A stretch of DNA of 64,000 nucleotides, taken from NCBI GenBank assembly GCA_009760855.2, contig WPIO01000004.1, forward strand, positions 6,152,501 to 6,216,500, read 5' to 3'. The notes beneath the pieces are model-generated. The model did no database searches. It had not been told where the DNA came from and saw nothing but the letters and a program-made list of their open reading frames with translations. Made by a program: the position numbers and the translations under genes. Origin of the DNA: Cristatella mucedo. Lineage: Eukaryota; Bryozoa; Phylactolaemata; Cristatellidae. Shown in pieces: positions 1-11,576 of the stretch; the stretch's first letter is position 1, and each line of letters begins with the position of its first letter.

Positions 1-184
1 ACTTGAATGCTGACCCTGTGCATGTCACCCCTGAGCATGTCATTCATGTTGTTTATCGAGCATGATACCACTCACCATTCGATAGTGTTTCCTTTATGCA
101 AATTTAAAGCGCCTAAAAGAGATTGGGCTCTCTGAGGGCGCTTTATCAAGTGTATTGTTATTATTATTATTATTATTATTATTG
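1..184 (+). mobile_element. CR1/L2-type LINE, 3' UTR end with (ATT)n tail
   Basis: This is the 3' terminus of the main LINE family of this window. It carries the family's paired phrases 'ctgaccctgtgcatgtcacc' and 'gagggcgctttatcaagtg' and ends in an (ATT)n tail at about 167-183. It is cut at its 5' side by the window edge. The same 3' terminus recurs in about 20 copies here. The CR1/L2 assignment rests on the protein fragments of longer copies and on the microsatellite-type tail, not on a database search. Confidence 0.85.
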
Positions 185-575
185 CGAGTTGCCTGACATG
201 TAGCCAGTGCAGGATGGCGAGAAGAGGTTTGATGTGTCAACTGTGACGCTCATGACAGACAAGCCAAGCTGCAGAGTTTTGCACCAGCTGTAAGCGCCTG
301 ATTGCACAGGCCAGTAGATCAGCTAGCAGTGAGTTGCAGAAGTCGAGACAGGATGTCACAAATGCATGGACTAATTTAGATGTGATATCCCTGTCTAAAC
401 AAACCCTAATTTTAGCAATGTTATGTAGCTAAAAGTAGGCAGATTCGACTTAAAGGCTGATGTGGTCGTCCAATGAAAAGTCACTTGAAACATGCCTAAA
501 TTTCGTGCCGATTCCACAGGATATACGCTGGCCGAGCCGATTTTGAGCGTTAACCTGTTGCAATGTTGGCGCATG
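185..575 (-). mobile_element. LINE reverse transcriptase C-terminal fragment
   Basis: The minus strand matches the region after the RT catalytic core in the better copies at 1031-1768 and 57679-58374. It includes the stretch corresponding to 'FQSDLSLDDHISS' and 'FVTSRLDFCNS'. Reading frames are broken, so it is a dead fragment. It directly abuts the (ATT)n tail of the opposite-strand copy to its left, which suggests one insertion next to another. Confidence 0.8.
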
Positions 576-712
576 TTCACCCGAACAGACGTACTTCCAT
601 GTAGACCGTTTCTATCTCACGCTTCGAAGCGCTAATGAGATGCACTGGTGAAATACGATTTCGGCGACGGAAGCGTTTTGCTGTCCAATTGCCAGAGGAG
701 CTCGGCTAGTCA

Positions 713-828
713 TGGCTACGATTGGCTGGCAATGATTTGCTAGCTATGATTGGCTGGCAATGATTGGCTGGCTAAGACCTGTGGCTATGATTCGCTGGCT
801 ATGATTTGCTGACTAAGACTGGCTCCTC
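713..828. repeat. Short minisatellite, ~17-22 bp unit
   Basis: Imperfect head-to-tail copies of 'ggctatgattggctggcaa' occur about five or six times with small indels. No coding potential is evident. It lies in the short unique stretch between two LINE pieces. Confidence 0.8.
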
Positions 829-844
829 TAGTTGCCGAGTTTTT

Positions 845-2440
845 GGGTTGAATGATAATAATAAGGATAATAATAATAATAATGCACTTGATAAAGCGCC
901 CTCGGAGAACTCAATCTCTTTCTAGGCGCTTTAAATTTGCTGCAAAGGGAAATGCAATTGAATGGTGAGTAATATCATGCTTGAAAAACAAACAAAATGA
1001 ATAACATGGTTAAGAGTGACATGCACAGGGTCAGCATGCAAACGTGGTTACTGGCAGCATGCACAGTGTCAGCAAGCATAAGCATATGAGGGACGAATCA
1101 CAGAGAACCACTAAATGCTGTCCTAAATAGGTGCGTTTTAAGTTCTTTTTGTATGTGGTCAAGTCAGGAGATGTTCTGACGCAAATCGGGAGTGAGTTCC
1201 AGGCTTTGGGAGCATACGAACTAAATGCATGGTCTCCAAAGGAGTTGAGGCTAGTACGAGGTATTTGTAGACTGTTGGATTCCAAAAAGCGGGTCGTACG
1301 ATGCTTGGCCTGGTGGGGGAGTAGATCTGAGAGATAGGCTGGAGCTAAAGAATGAAGGGACCTAAAAGTGATCGACAAAACCTTGAAGTCGATCTGTTGC
1401 TTGACTAGTAGCCAGTGCAGGTCGACGAGAAGTTGTGTGATGTGGCAACGCTCGCGACAGACAAGCCTAGCTGCAGAGCTTTGCACAAGCTGTAATCGCT
1501 TGATTGCACATGCCGGTAGGCCAGCAAGCACTGAGTTACAGAAGTCAAGACGGGATGTCACGAATGCATGGACCAACTTAGACGTGGTATCCCTATCTAA
1601 ATAAGCCCAAATTTTAGCAATGTTATGGAGCTGAAAGGAGGCAGACTTGACTGTGGAGCTGATGTGGTCGTCTAGCGAGAGGTCACTTTGGAACATGACA
1701 CCTAGATTTCGAGCTGATTTAACTGGAGATATGCTGACAGAGCAAATTTTGAGCGTCAGCCTTTCCAATTACGGAAGCACACATGGTTTGCCCATAGCAA
1801 GTAAGTTAGTTTTATCGTCATTTAACTTAAGAAAATTTGCTGCCATCCATGTGCGGATGTCATCAATACATGCAGCAAAGGAGTTGAGAGAATTTGAGGT
1901 GTTCGAGGGCTCGGAAGGATCAAAGCAAAGGTACAACTGAGAGTCATCCGCATACAAGTGAAAGCCTAGATTGTGCTTGGCAATCACATCGGCAAGAGGG
2001 AGAGTATAAACCCTGAAAAGAATCGGACCAGGCAGCAATGAGCAGCAGTGAGGTACCCCACACTTCGGAGGTTCCGCAGATAATCTGTGGCCATTCACAT
2101 CAATACTGTGCAGTCTCCCACTGAGAGATGGTCTGAAATATTGCAATGCAGCGCCAGTGATTCCCAGGTGAAATGAGAGGCGCTCAAGTAGAACTTGGTG
2201 ATCGATAGTATCAAAAGCTGCTGAAAGATGGAGCAAAACAAGCAGAGACACTCTACCAATGTCTACATTCCTAAGGAAGTCGTTCTATACCCGAAGCAAT
2301 GCTGACTCCGTGGAGTGATTAGCTCTAAAGCCAGTCTGGAACTTACTGGAAAGGTTTGAAGTTTCAATATATGAGTTCAGCTGGTCTGCCACGACTCGTT
2401 CCAGTGTCTGATAGGAATGATAGCAATGAGGTTGCACTTT
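845..2440 (-). mobile_element. 5'-truncated CR1/L2-type LINE: RT domain plus 3' UTR
   Basis: Read on the minus strand, this starts near 2440 with RT block 1 ('KFQTGFRANHSTESALL'). It continues through motif A ('LHLSAAFDTIDH'), a damaged motif B, intact motif C ('YADDSQLY') and motif D ('LNDDKTNLL') in the frame spanning 2251-1769. The C-terminal part follows at 1768-1031 in another frame. The 3' UTR and AAT-rich tail run from about 1080 to 845. Motif A reads LHLSAAFD where LDLSAAFD is usual, so the first catalytic Asp region is altered although the AAFD aspartate remains. The endonuclease is missing, as expected of a 5'-truncated insertion. The frame break near 1768 and the damaged motif B make it a pseudogene. 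Confidence 0.92.
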
Positions 2441-2489
2441 TTAAAAAGTTCGCAGTAATATGCAACATAAGTTGGAGCTTCTCCCAGCA

Positions 2490-5060
2490 GGATTTCCTAC
2501 GTCTGTAACATACCGTCACAGATTGCCGTATTTTTCTGGCCCATTGCATTCGCTGGCCGTTCTTTTCCGAGATTGAACCTACGAGGTGGGTTGAAAGTAT
2601 GTGCATGCACAGTGAACGTCATGTAGCATCATAATTGGAGTTCCGAACGCCCAATTTATAGTCATTCTGACACAAATTGCTGTCGAATCCGGCAGTTGGC
2701 ATTGATTGCCATGCATTGCTCTAGATTGTGCTTCCTTGATTGCTTGAAAGGATGCGGTAGCAACTTTAACACAGCGTGTTGTAATACGCAAGACAGCTGA
2801 AGATTCTCTCAAATACTGTTGGTCTCTTTGCAACGGACCGTTATGGATTAGCGTATTTTACAGGCCCATTGCCATAGATTGCCATGCAATTCCGTCTATT
2901 GAGCTCGCTCAATGGGCGCAAATTATGCGAGCACAGCGAGATGCTACGTGTAAATAAGAGTATTTTTCACGGATTTCGATATTGGCCCTTGCCATTGCAG
3001 TCAATTACCGTGCATTGCCGACAGCTAACAAGGAAGCAGATTAAAAATATCACGGTTTCACTTTTGATGGAGCGGAATGTTATGTTATGACAATTGGACT
3101 TTCGTGCTGCCAATTTTTCTTGTCGACTGGCTGTGGGTTGGGGATATGGCCTGGGCCATTGCTGTCGATAGCCATTAATTTCTCGTAATTGTATGTGCGT
3201 GATTGGTTGAGAGGATATCCTTGCATTTGAACACAATGGGCTGTGACGCCTAAGAAAATTTGACCTTGGCCTAGCCACCTTCCGGTGATTGGCGATAGAT
3301 CATAATGGATACCGTATTTGCCCAGACCATTGCCATCAATTGCTATGCATTGCCCGAGATTGAACGCACAAATAAGGTTGACAGCATGTGCGCGTAGTGA
3401 CATGTTAGGTGGAATGAGAATTGGAACTTCGTGCAACCGATTTCTCATCGGTTTTCCTAAGGATTGTGGTATTAGCCCTTTCCATTGCTGTCAATTGCCG
3501 TGCATTGTTGACAATAAACGTGAAAAATAGCTTGGCAAATCTACGGTTTCACTTTTAACATAATGAAATGTTAAATGCAATGACAATTGGAGCTTTGCAA
3601 AGCCAATTTGTGGTCGATGTGAAACAGATTTTAGTTGATTGCTGCTTCGAGCCTTTGCCTTAGACTGCCATGCATTGCACAAGATTGTACGGGTGAAATT
3701 GATTAAAACGACACAGTTGCACTTCAAACAGTGCTCTTTGTAATATGCCTTCAAAATTGAAGCCTGGAACAAACCAATTTCGGGGCTTTTTGTATCGGAT
3801 TATTGTGGATTGCGGTATTGACCTGGGCCTTTTCAGTCAATAGCAGCGCATTGCATCAGAATGGCTTAGGCAAGTGTAGTGAAATTGAGCGAGTACGCTT
3901 CAAGCAAAGATTAGAGCAACGTACGATGCAACTATGAGAACTTGACGTGTATGCTTTCTGGTCGTTTTGCGACGGATCGCGGGATTGACCACATATCCAT
4001 AACGGTCTAATATGATAGGGTCACCCGTGCACTCGATTGTGGTAAATTCCTGCAAAACGGTCGAGACAATTGTAGTGCAGTTGTGCGAGTACACAACAAC
4101 CGAAGAGTGGAGCCATGTGCAATCATAATTTGAGCTTCCGGCGTACGCGTTCTGGTCGCTTTTCGGCGGATTTCGATGGACTGCGGTGTGGAACCGGGTC
4201 TCTACATTCCATTTCAGTGAATTGCACGAGAATGCAAATACAAATTTGAGTGAAATTTTGTGGGTGCACATTGAATTGAATCTGCTCTTCAGTGAAATGT
4301 AACTTAAATCTTTAGGATGGCAATTTGAGGATGACTTGCATTGGATTATAGAGGATTGAGGTATTTTTCAAGTAATTTCGGGTGATAGCTGCGCAGTTCG
4401 TGGATGCACAATCTTTTTATTTTAAGTGGTTTTGCACACAACACAGTACGCTTTAATATGCAATAAAAACTGGAGCTCGGCTAAATCCATTTCTAGTCAT
4501 TTTGCTGCAGATGCGGTGGATTGGAGTGAATTCCGGTATTGGCCCGGGCTATTGCAGTCGATGGCAGGGCATTGCACAAGAATGGCAGTGCTAATGCATG
4601 TGACGTTTTACGAATACAGTTTTCTCAGAGTGCACAATCATTTGTAATCAAAAAATGAGCTTTTTGTAAGGATTTCTTTTCAATTTGCAGTGGATTTCAG
4701 TATTGTCCCGAGCCGCGGCAATCTATTTCAGTGGACTTTGTGAGAACGCGTGAGAGGAATCGCGAGAAATTTTGTGGGTAAATTTTCCATGCAGCTTAGT
4801 TTTACATTCCAAACTGCTTGCAGCACTGCGAAGCTGATGTTTGGTGGATTTGAGGCCAACTAAAGTAGATTTCACTACATGCATCTGTCCTTGCAGGCAT
4901 TTGCATGAGTGCGTGCTCACAATGACACGCAATTTGGTGAATACATGACATCAAATGTATTCTAAAATATCCGCTCGAAGTCTAAGCTAGTAACGCCGAT
5001 GTCCTGCCGATTTCAGCTTAACTAGTGGGGATTTCGGTGGATTGTGGTTGATCGCGGTAA
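2490..5060. repeat. Degenerate satellite-like array, period about 160-175 bp
   Basis: A recognisable block resembling 'tattggcccgggccattgca' followed by 'gtcaattgccatgcattgc' recurs at roughly 2530, 2690, 2860, 2970, 3145, 3310, 3470, 3645, 3815, 4185, 4365, 4540 and 4705. Most spacings are 160-185 bp, with one short step of about 110 bp. Between these blocks, a second phrase like 'gacaattggagctttg' followed by 'ccaatttctggtcg' recurs at the same period. Units have diverged heavily, so I estimate the array by eye. No frame stays open across it. It is best described as an ancient tandem satellite; an alternative is a decayed multi-copy gene cluster. Confidence 0.7.
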
Positions 5061-7194
5061 TTTGCCGAATCCGGCGCTTGGCGGCGGAACACTTAATGCT
5101 TCGTCTTCCTTATACCGGTAGGAACATTCACTGAGCCATTCACCTCGACTTACAAAGCATTTTGCCAGGCTCCTATTAAAGGATTAAAATTTCTGCCTGC
5201 GCGGCTCCGACCGCTCGGCACGAAAGCTTCGTTTTTGGCATGGATTCCGGCCTGATCCAGGGGGCCCTGGAGAACCTGACAGTCACAGTGTTCAAGACAC
5301 AACGACTTCCGATCGACGACTGACTCAGCCCCGGAGCGGAAGCCAGAAGCTTACCATCACCTGCCGCCGGTTGACGGCGTCCATGGAATTGCACATACGT
5401 GACTGTACTGGAACGTACTATGGCAACGAAGCTAGTCTGTACTCGCTTCTTCCCATAACAGCGAGCTCCAAGACAGTGAATTGGCTGTGCATTTATCGCA
5501 TGGGTATTTGTGTAAGTTCTTGAAAAAGGTTTGCTCTTCCACTCAGTAAATGGCTTTCATAACGTGGTTAAAACTTTGCCTTCATTATTTGTCCACCAGA
5601 ATGTTACGGACGTTGTGGATCGGGCCAGGCCAAACACGTCATACTTGAGCTTGGGTAGAAATTAAGACTGCTTGTACGTAACCGTTGCTGGGCAAGCGCC
5701 GAATCGCACTGACAAGTTGGAAACCCTTTCGCTGAACATGAGATCACTAAGAGATGACAGCACTCCACGATCTCCAAAAATTAACTTGCTCTTATCTTTC
5801 CTGCCCTGACATACCTACTTTATCCCTGCAATACCTTGCAGTGTTTTCCTTCATGTGTCTGGTGAAAAATATGTGATTTGCATTTGGAACAGAATCGCAC
5901 CATCGCCGAGGGTGGAGCACTCTCATTGTCGGAGCCAATGACGAGGGCGCTAGTGTTACACAACGTTGTGGCGTTCAGCTACAGCCAGCGGCGAAAATAC
6001 ATTACGCAACGTGTCTGTTGTTGAACCCATGTACAATCAGAAGCCCTTAATATTTGGGTTGTCTCTAGTGCCATTGAGGCCAGACAGCTGCTTGTAGAAT
6101 GTTCTTGTAACGAAAACTTCTTTGCCGACGTTACACGTTTTGTTGACATCGAGGTAGGTAGGGTCATTGCAGCAGAACCGCTGAATGTTGGTTATGCAGC
6201 TGTCACAAATTACAGCAATGGCGAAGTTCTTTCCCAAGGTTAGACTACGAATGTAGCTATTGCAGGGTTCTATGAGCATCATCGTGGCGACAAATTGCAA
6301 TTGATCAGCTATATTATGTATGAATTCTATATTCTATAATCTGTATGGATTCTATATTCTGTGTGGATTATATATCCTATATTCTATATGGATTCACCCT
6401 CAATGGACTTCTTCTTCTTGTCTCGATCTGTGCCGTGTCGCGAAGCTGACGCAAGTTTCTCGGACCTTGCACAGTAGTGTGGCACGCCTAGAGTAAATAA
6501 GCTGATTAATAAAAAGCAGAAATTTTGAAAGAGCACTAGAGCGACGTTGCCCTATATGACCGTCAAAACTTGGTAACGAGAAGTAGCAAAACGTAAGCAG
6601 ATAATTCATAAGACTTGGAGCATGAATTTTCATATAAAGTATTTCAATTATACACTTTAATATACCTGAAGTTCGCTGTAAGCCACGCGTGCTGTGTGCT
6701 TCTTTGTTAAACTGGCAATTCTTTCTCCTCTAGAAGTGGGCGTATTCTCGTATGCATGCGCGTTCAGCCCACCAATGCCGTGCTTGGTTAGACCGGGAAA
6801 CGTGCCTACGCAGTTCACATAGAGTGACATACATTGCATAAATCGTAATGTCATGGCTGCTTGAGTGGAACAGCGATTACAAAAATGACCAATTCCAGGG
6901 CATAACGAACGAGAGAAAGAGTCATTAAAGCAACAGCTATTAGTAAAGCTTGCTTACGTATGCAACGACTGCGTACTTGTGCGCTACACCCATAAACCGG
7001 TCCAAAAAGCTACCCACGTCACACGTCGCTTGTAACCGGCAGTCTCCTTCAATTGAGTGTAGTAGCAGTCCCCTTGAGATATATATGAGCAGGCAGAGAG
7101 AGGTGTGTACACTTTCTTCATATCGACCCATTTTTGATCGCACAGCAATCCTTCATGTAAGTACACGTTTGTTGGTTTATTCCCGTGCACGACT
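5061..7194. other. Unique sequence, nothing recognised
   Basis: About 2.1 kb without recognised repeats or gene families. Short open frames exist on both strands but none exceeds 90 codons or resembles a known domain. A small low-complexity tract of 'attctatattctat'-like words lies at about 6306-6396. Confidence 0.5.
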
Positions 7195-7275
7195 AAGAAA
7201 TAATAATAACTCACTTGATAAAGCGCCCTCAGAGAACTTAATCTCTCTCTAGGCGCTTGACAGTCTTTGTAAGGG
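7195..7275 (-). mobile_element. LINE 3' terminal fragment
   Basis: An AAT-rich tail followed by 'tgataaagcgccctcagaga' and 'aatctctctctaggcgctt' is the minus-strand 3' terminus of the main LINE family. Only about 80 bp is recognisable, so this is a very short insertion or a decayed remnant. Confidence 0.8.
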
Positions 7276-7443
7276 AACGCCGTATTGACTGCTACAAACC
7301 GCAATCGTCTGTGAAGTCGTTCCGTTGACCTAAATGCAGTAAAATTGTGCTCAGCCAGTTGCGCGCCCTCTGTGCGTTAACATTAAGACAATCGATTGAG
7401 TGTAAGTAACGTTAACGATATCGATAATAAACAACCGCAGTCC

Positions 7444-8177
7444 TTAGTTTCCGCACGGACAGGACTTCCGCTTCCGCACGGCGTATCCTATATTGCTTGC
7501 AAAGTACAAGTCTTTATGCTGGGAGTCAACGTTTCGAGAATTGTCTAAAAGAGACTCGACGTTTTCTGTGAGTCCCTGCGGTAAGGCCGAGATAACATTC
7601 CTCGTAGAACGCATAATTTCAATGATTTGTGAAATAGAAAGAAATTTCTTTTCAGGTAGAGGAAAAGCATCATGTAATGAGGCTAAGGAAGGCAGCTCTG
7701 TCGCATGCCAAGAGCCAAAGGTTGGACAATCACGTGACACGACGGGGCGCGACGCCATAACGTCCCATGTTGTCATAGCGCTCGCAAGCTGCGCTCGCAT
7801 TCGATAGCCGAGTGTCGCTGGAACATCTCGTTGTAACCTTGACCTATGTAGCCGCCAGGTTGGCGCTCCTTATTTGTGGCGCGATGGGAATTCCAAGAAC
7901 CTGGAACTAAAATGTCGCATTCGTTTGAGGCGGTCCTACGAATGAGAGGAACGACGAAAGGGTTCACCACCCGGCGGTAGTAGAGACTGACGTCCGGTTG
8001 ACGTGTCTGAGACCACATTATGGCAACCGCAGAGGATTTCCACATTTCTCCGCCGTAGACAGTTCGTGTATAACTACGCGTTAGCATTGACGTTACTGTA
8101 ACTGTAGGAATGTAGGAATTTATGCGACCTCTGAATACTGCACTAAGACCATATGTGTGTGTATACATTCGTTCCAC
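7444..8177 (-). other. Two adjoining unassigned open frames
   Basis: Two minus-strand open frames, 134 codons (8177-7773) and 118 codons (7800-7444), overlap slightly in different frames. Neither resembles a family I recognise. The second is moderately hydrophilic and ends in a short basic, Cys-containing tail (KRKSCPCGN). An opposing 104-codon plus-strand frame covers the same place, which weakens the case for coding. They could be exons, a decayed element or chance. Confidence 0.12.
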
Positions 8178-8264
8178 TGTCCCAAGCCACTAGCAGCCGT
8201 CAGAAAGCCGTCGTCATACGTTACGTGTCAACCTCGGTCTCGTCGTCGAGCGCCTCGCAATAAA

Positions 8265-8423
8265 TACTAGCTGATTTAACAGCCTCTTTTTGTATGGCGA
8301 CAGAAGAGCCTTTACGGCTATCACCACCGTTTGCAGTGGTGATAAAGGATCGCCCACCACAGGATTCGAACCCACTACCTCGGGACCGAGGTAGTGAAAA
8401 CCAACCGTCTTACCTAGTGAGCC

Positions 8424-8427
<4 letters not shown>
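8265..8427 (-). mobile_element. tRNA-derived SINE, family A
   Basis: On the minus strand the head holds an A-box-like region ('ggctcactaggtaagacgg') and a perfect B box ('gggttcgaatcc') near 8370. Just before the B box is a self-complementary arm, 'ctacctcggtcccgaggtag', like a class II tRNA variable arm. The body ('gtgggcgatcctttatc') and the end ('aaaagaggctgttaaatcag') match the copies at 13.3, 30.1 and 56.2 kb. It sits directly against the (AAT)n tail of the neighbouring LINE. Confidence 0.88.
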
Positions 8428-8456
<29 letters not shown>

Positions 8457-8720
8457 CACTTGATAAAGCACCCTCAGATAAATCAATCTCTCTCTAGGCG
8501 CTGTACATTTGCTACAAAGGGAAATGCAATTGAATGGTAAGTAATATCATGCATTGATAAACAACATGAATAACATGGTTAGGGGTGACATGCACAGGGT
8601 CAGCGTGCAAATGTGGTTAGTGGCAGCATGCACAGTGTCAGCACGCATAAGCACATGAAGGATGAATCACAGGGACCCACTAAATGCTGTCCTAAATAGG
8701 TGTTTTTAAGTTCTTTTTTA
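8428..8720 (-). mobile_element. LINE 3' UTR with (ATT)n tail
   Basis: A well preserved minus-strand 3' UTR of the main family. The tail is at 8428-8455, the conserved 'gcgccctcagag' class terminus follows, and then the paired 'gacatgcacagggtcagc' and 'gcatgcacagtgtcagcac' phrases. It stops where the RT C-terminus would begin, so it is 5'-truncated within the UTR. Confidence 0.88.
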
Positions 8721-8804
8721 ATGAATTATGACTCACAAATGATCTCTCGTGCATGCATCGTAGTGGCTGCTCATTTCCAATATCTCCATCGTTGTAAACA
8801 GCCG

Positions 8805-8900
8805 CAATAATAATAATAATAACAATTCAATTGATAAAGCGCCCTCAGAGTGCTCAATCTCTATCTAGGCGCTTTACATTTGCTGCAATGGGATTGCAGA
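8805..8900 (-). mobile_element. Short LINE 3' terminus
   Basis: An AAT-rich tail and about 75 bp of the conserved terminus ('gataaagcgccctcagag' to 'ggcgctttacatttgctgca') read on the minus strand, then the match ends. It is a second, independent, very short insertion less than 100 bp from the previous copy. Confidence 0.82.
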
Positions 8901-10114
8901 TGGTCTCAGACTGACTACCCATGTAGTCTCAACGAGACTGCACGGTAGACGCCATCTCCATCGTCAATGACTGCCCGTACTGGCGAGTACTGCTGCAGTT
9001 CAGCACGCTGAAATGCCAGCAGCATGCTAGCTGAGGTGGTGCTCTCTTCGCCCGAGTTACCAGGATTGCAGGCATCGGGCAGCCGGACGCTCGACTCTGT
9101 CACGAGCTTCCGTACGTAGCTGGGTGTTTCGCGGTCAATTGTGCAAGCTGCAACGTTAGGACCGGTCACTTACAGGCAGCCAGTGACAGAATTAACAGCC
9201 AGCTACTTTTCTTTTGCAAATGGTCCACGGATGTAAACAGAGCGCATTGACAATGGCACGTCTGCAGAATGTAGATTATCGTAACGGTAGTGCGACCAAT
9301 GAGGCCAGAGGCAATCACTTTAATAGGGCAGCAAATCCTGAAAAAAGCGCAGCACAAACCTCCCAGAAGAAGTATCCGTTAACATGTATGCCCATGGGCC
9401 CCGCTATCTGATGTATGTATGTGTGCATGTTGATGAGTCAATCATCCTAGGCCCACAGCAAATAGGTACAACGAATGAGAGATTACTGGAGCTCACTCGA
9501 TGGCCATACTGCTTTCTGTGTTCACGCCGAAGCCAACACGCCGGATCTCACAAATCTGGCCCGGCTACAATTTGCTTAACGTGCGTGATTGCGTAGACGT
9601 TGTAGGTTAATGATTTTACTTAATTGCTTTAGCAGCATTGTTTCAGCAGCAAGGAAATGGCAGTTTTGGGAGGTTTCTTTAATCTCACGCAGTGCAAATG
9701 TGAGCGTATACGGGCAAAAAATACTACCCGTAATTCCTCTGCCATCGTTAGTATGCATACTCAACTTGAGTCATGAGACCACGGGTATGCGTCTAGCGGG
9801 TGTACCAGGGTGAGGAAGGCCCTGCGGTTAGCTGGAAAAACATGCCAGCGGCCCTCCCGCAGCCAGGTTCGGTGAGCAATAGAGCTCCGGTTAGCGCTTA
9901 GACATCAGCGGTAGGGCGAGTAGCTACATTAATTAGTAAAACTGTAGGCTCTCACAGCTCTAGTTATGCTAAGGTGACAACGATAGATATTTATTTATCG
10001 AGCTCTATCTGAGGGCTGTCGGGGAAGTTTTCAGGGGTGCGACCTTTCAGTTTGCAGGTCAGTGCAAAGGCCATTCGGGGCATTGTCGGTCGTACAAAGA
10101 AGCATATGCATAAG
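8901..10114. other. Unique sequence, nothing recognised
   Basis: About 1.2 kb with only small open frames on both strands (84 codons at most) and no recognised domain or repeat. No supported gene. Confidence 0.45.
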
Positions 10115-10320
10115 TCTTGATGATAATAACAATAATAATACATTTGTATATTTGCCCCAGAGAATTTAATTTCTTTTTAGGTTCTTTACCTTTGCTGCAA
10201 AGGAAGTACGATCAAATTGTTAATGGTAACAATGATAATAATGCATTTGATGTTTCGCCCTCAGAGAACTTAATCTGTATGCTTAATGTCAACAAGTAAA
10301 CCACGGTTAGAGGCGACATG
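10115..10320 (-). mobile_element. Two stacked decayed LINE 3' termini
   Basis: Two AAT-rich tails, at about 10122-10142 and 10228-10245, are each followed by a degraded version of the LINE 3' terminus ('cagagaatttaatttc' and 'gccctcagagaacttaatc'). The second continues into 'ggttagaggcgacatgcat'. It is either one copy inserted into the other or two adjacent insertions. Confidence 0.7.
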
Positions 10321-10899
10321 CATTTACTGATCAGCTGCGAACCTTAGGAGCTGCTTAAGCAAAGGGCAATTGTGACCGAATGTGGATTAGTCACGAATCA
10401 ATCTTGCAACTATCTCATTAACCAATTTAGAGTTTAAGGATAATGAACCTTTGTTTTCATCTTAAGTGTCATTCGATGACTTCGTTGTGTTAAAGCTAAG
10501 CTATACAATGATTTATATATATATAAAGGAATTATATATTACGGAATTTATGTGCGGAAAGAAAGCCATCGCCTACAGCGATCGGCATCGTATATAGCAC
10601 ATAACATATAACATCGGACGAGCAAGAAACACTGCAAAAATCCTATATCGTCTTCTCGCGTTTCCTTTGCACGACGTACGATGAGCAATCAGGAAGACCT
10701 CTTTTCCCACGCCAGAGATTGGCGGGTAGAGTATGCAAGAACTTAGTATGCACGAAAAAGGACGTAAATTCAAATCGCTGAGAAACAGCCTACCTTGACC
10801 TAGCCTTGACCTTATAGAAGAGTGCATGCGCATGCGCGCGGTCGTCGCCGATCGCTTCGCTGGATCGATTATCACGCCGAGACAGACTCTCGTTGTCGC
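10321..10899. other. Unique sequence with a short TATATA tract
   Basis: Nothing coding is recognised. A TATA-rich tract at 10515-10530 is followed downstream by a mixed-composition segment containing two 'ccttgacc' words near 10795-10812. No transcript can be inferred. Confidence 0.35.
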
Positions 10900-11576
10900 A
10901 AACACTATACGAGTGCTTGCTGATCTACCGGCATGTGCAATCGAGCGCTTACTGCTGGTGGGAAGCTCTGCTGTTAGGCTTGCCTGTCATTAGCATGCAG
11001 TTGCCACATCACACCACTTCTCGCCGACCTGCACTGGGTCTCAGTCCTACAGCACATCGACTTAAAAACGTTTTATCGCTCACTTTTAGGTCACTTCATT
11101 CTTTGGCTCCAGCCTACCGATCAGATCTAATCCTCCACCGGGCTAGTCATCATGCCACCCGCTTTTCGGAATTTAACTGTTTACCCAGACCTCGTACAAA
11201 TCTCAAATTCTTTAGAGACCACGCCTTTAGTTCTTATGCTCCCATAGCCTGAAACTCACCTCCGACTTGCGTCACGACATCCGCTGACTTGATCACATTT
11301 AAAAAGAAACTGAAAACGTATCTATTGATCATAACATTTAGTGGATATTGATACCTTTTAATGCTTATTCGTGCTGACACTGTGCATGCTGCCAGTAAAC
11401 CTATTTTCTCGCCGACCCTGCTCAGTCGCCTCTAACCAAGTTATGCTCGTTGTCAGTGAGCACGCTATCGCTAACCATTCGATTATGCTTCCTTTGCAGC
11501 AAATGTAAAGTACCTAGCAAGAGATTAAGTTCTGAGAGGACGTTATATCAAATGCATTATTACAATTATTATTATG
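10900..11576 (+). mobile_element. LINE: RT C-terminal part and 3' UTR
   Basis: The plus-strand frame from 10893 to 11252 reads through the family's C-terminal block. It includes 'LPHHTTSRRPAL' and the 'SLTFRSLHSLAPAY' segment, and then 'LKFFRDHAFSSYAP'. It is followed by the 3' UTR and the tail near 11550-11575. Substitutions and early stops show that it is dead. Confidence 0.88.
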
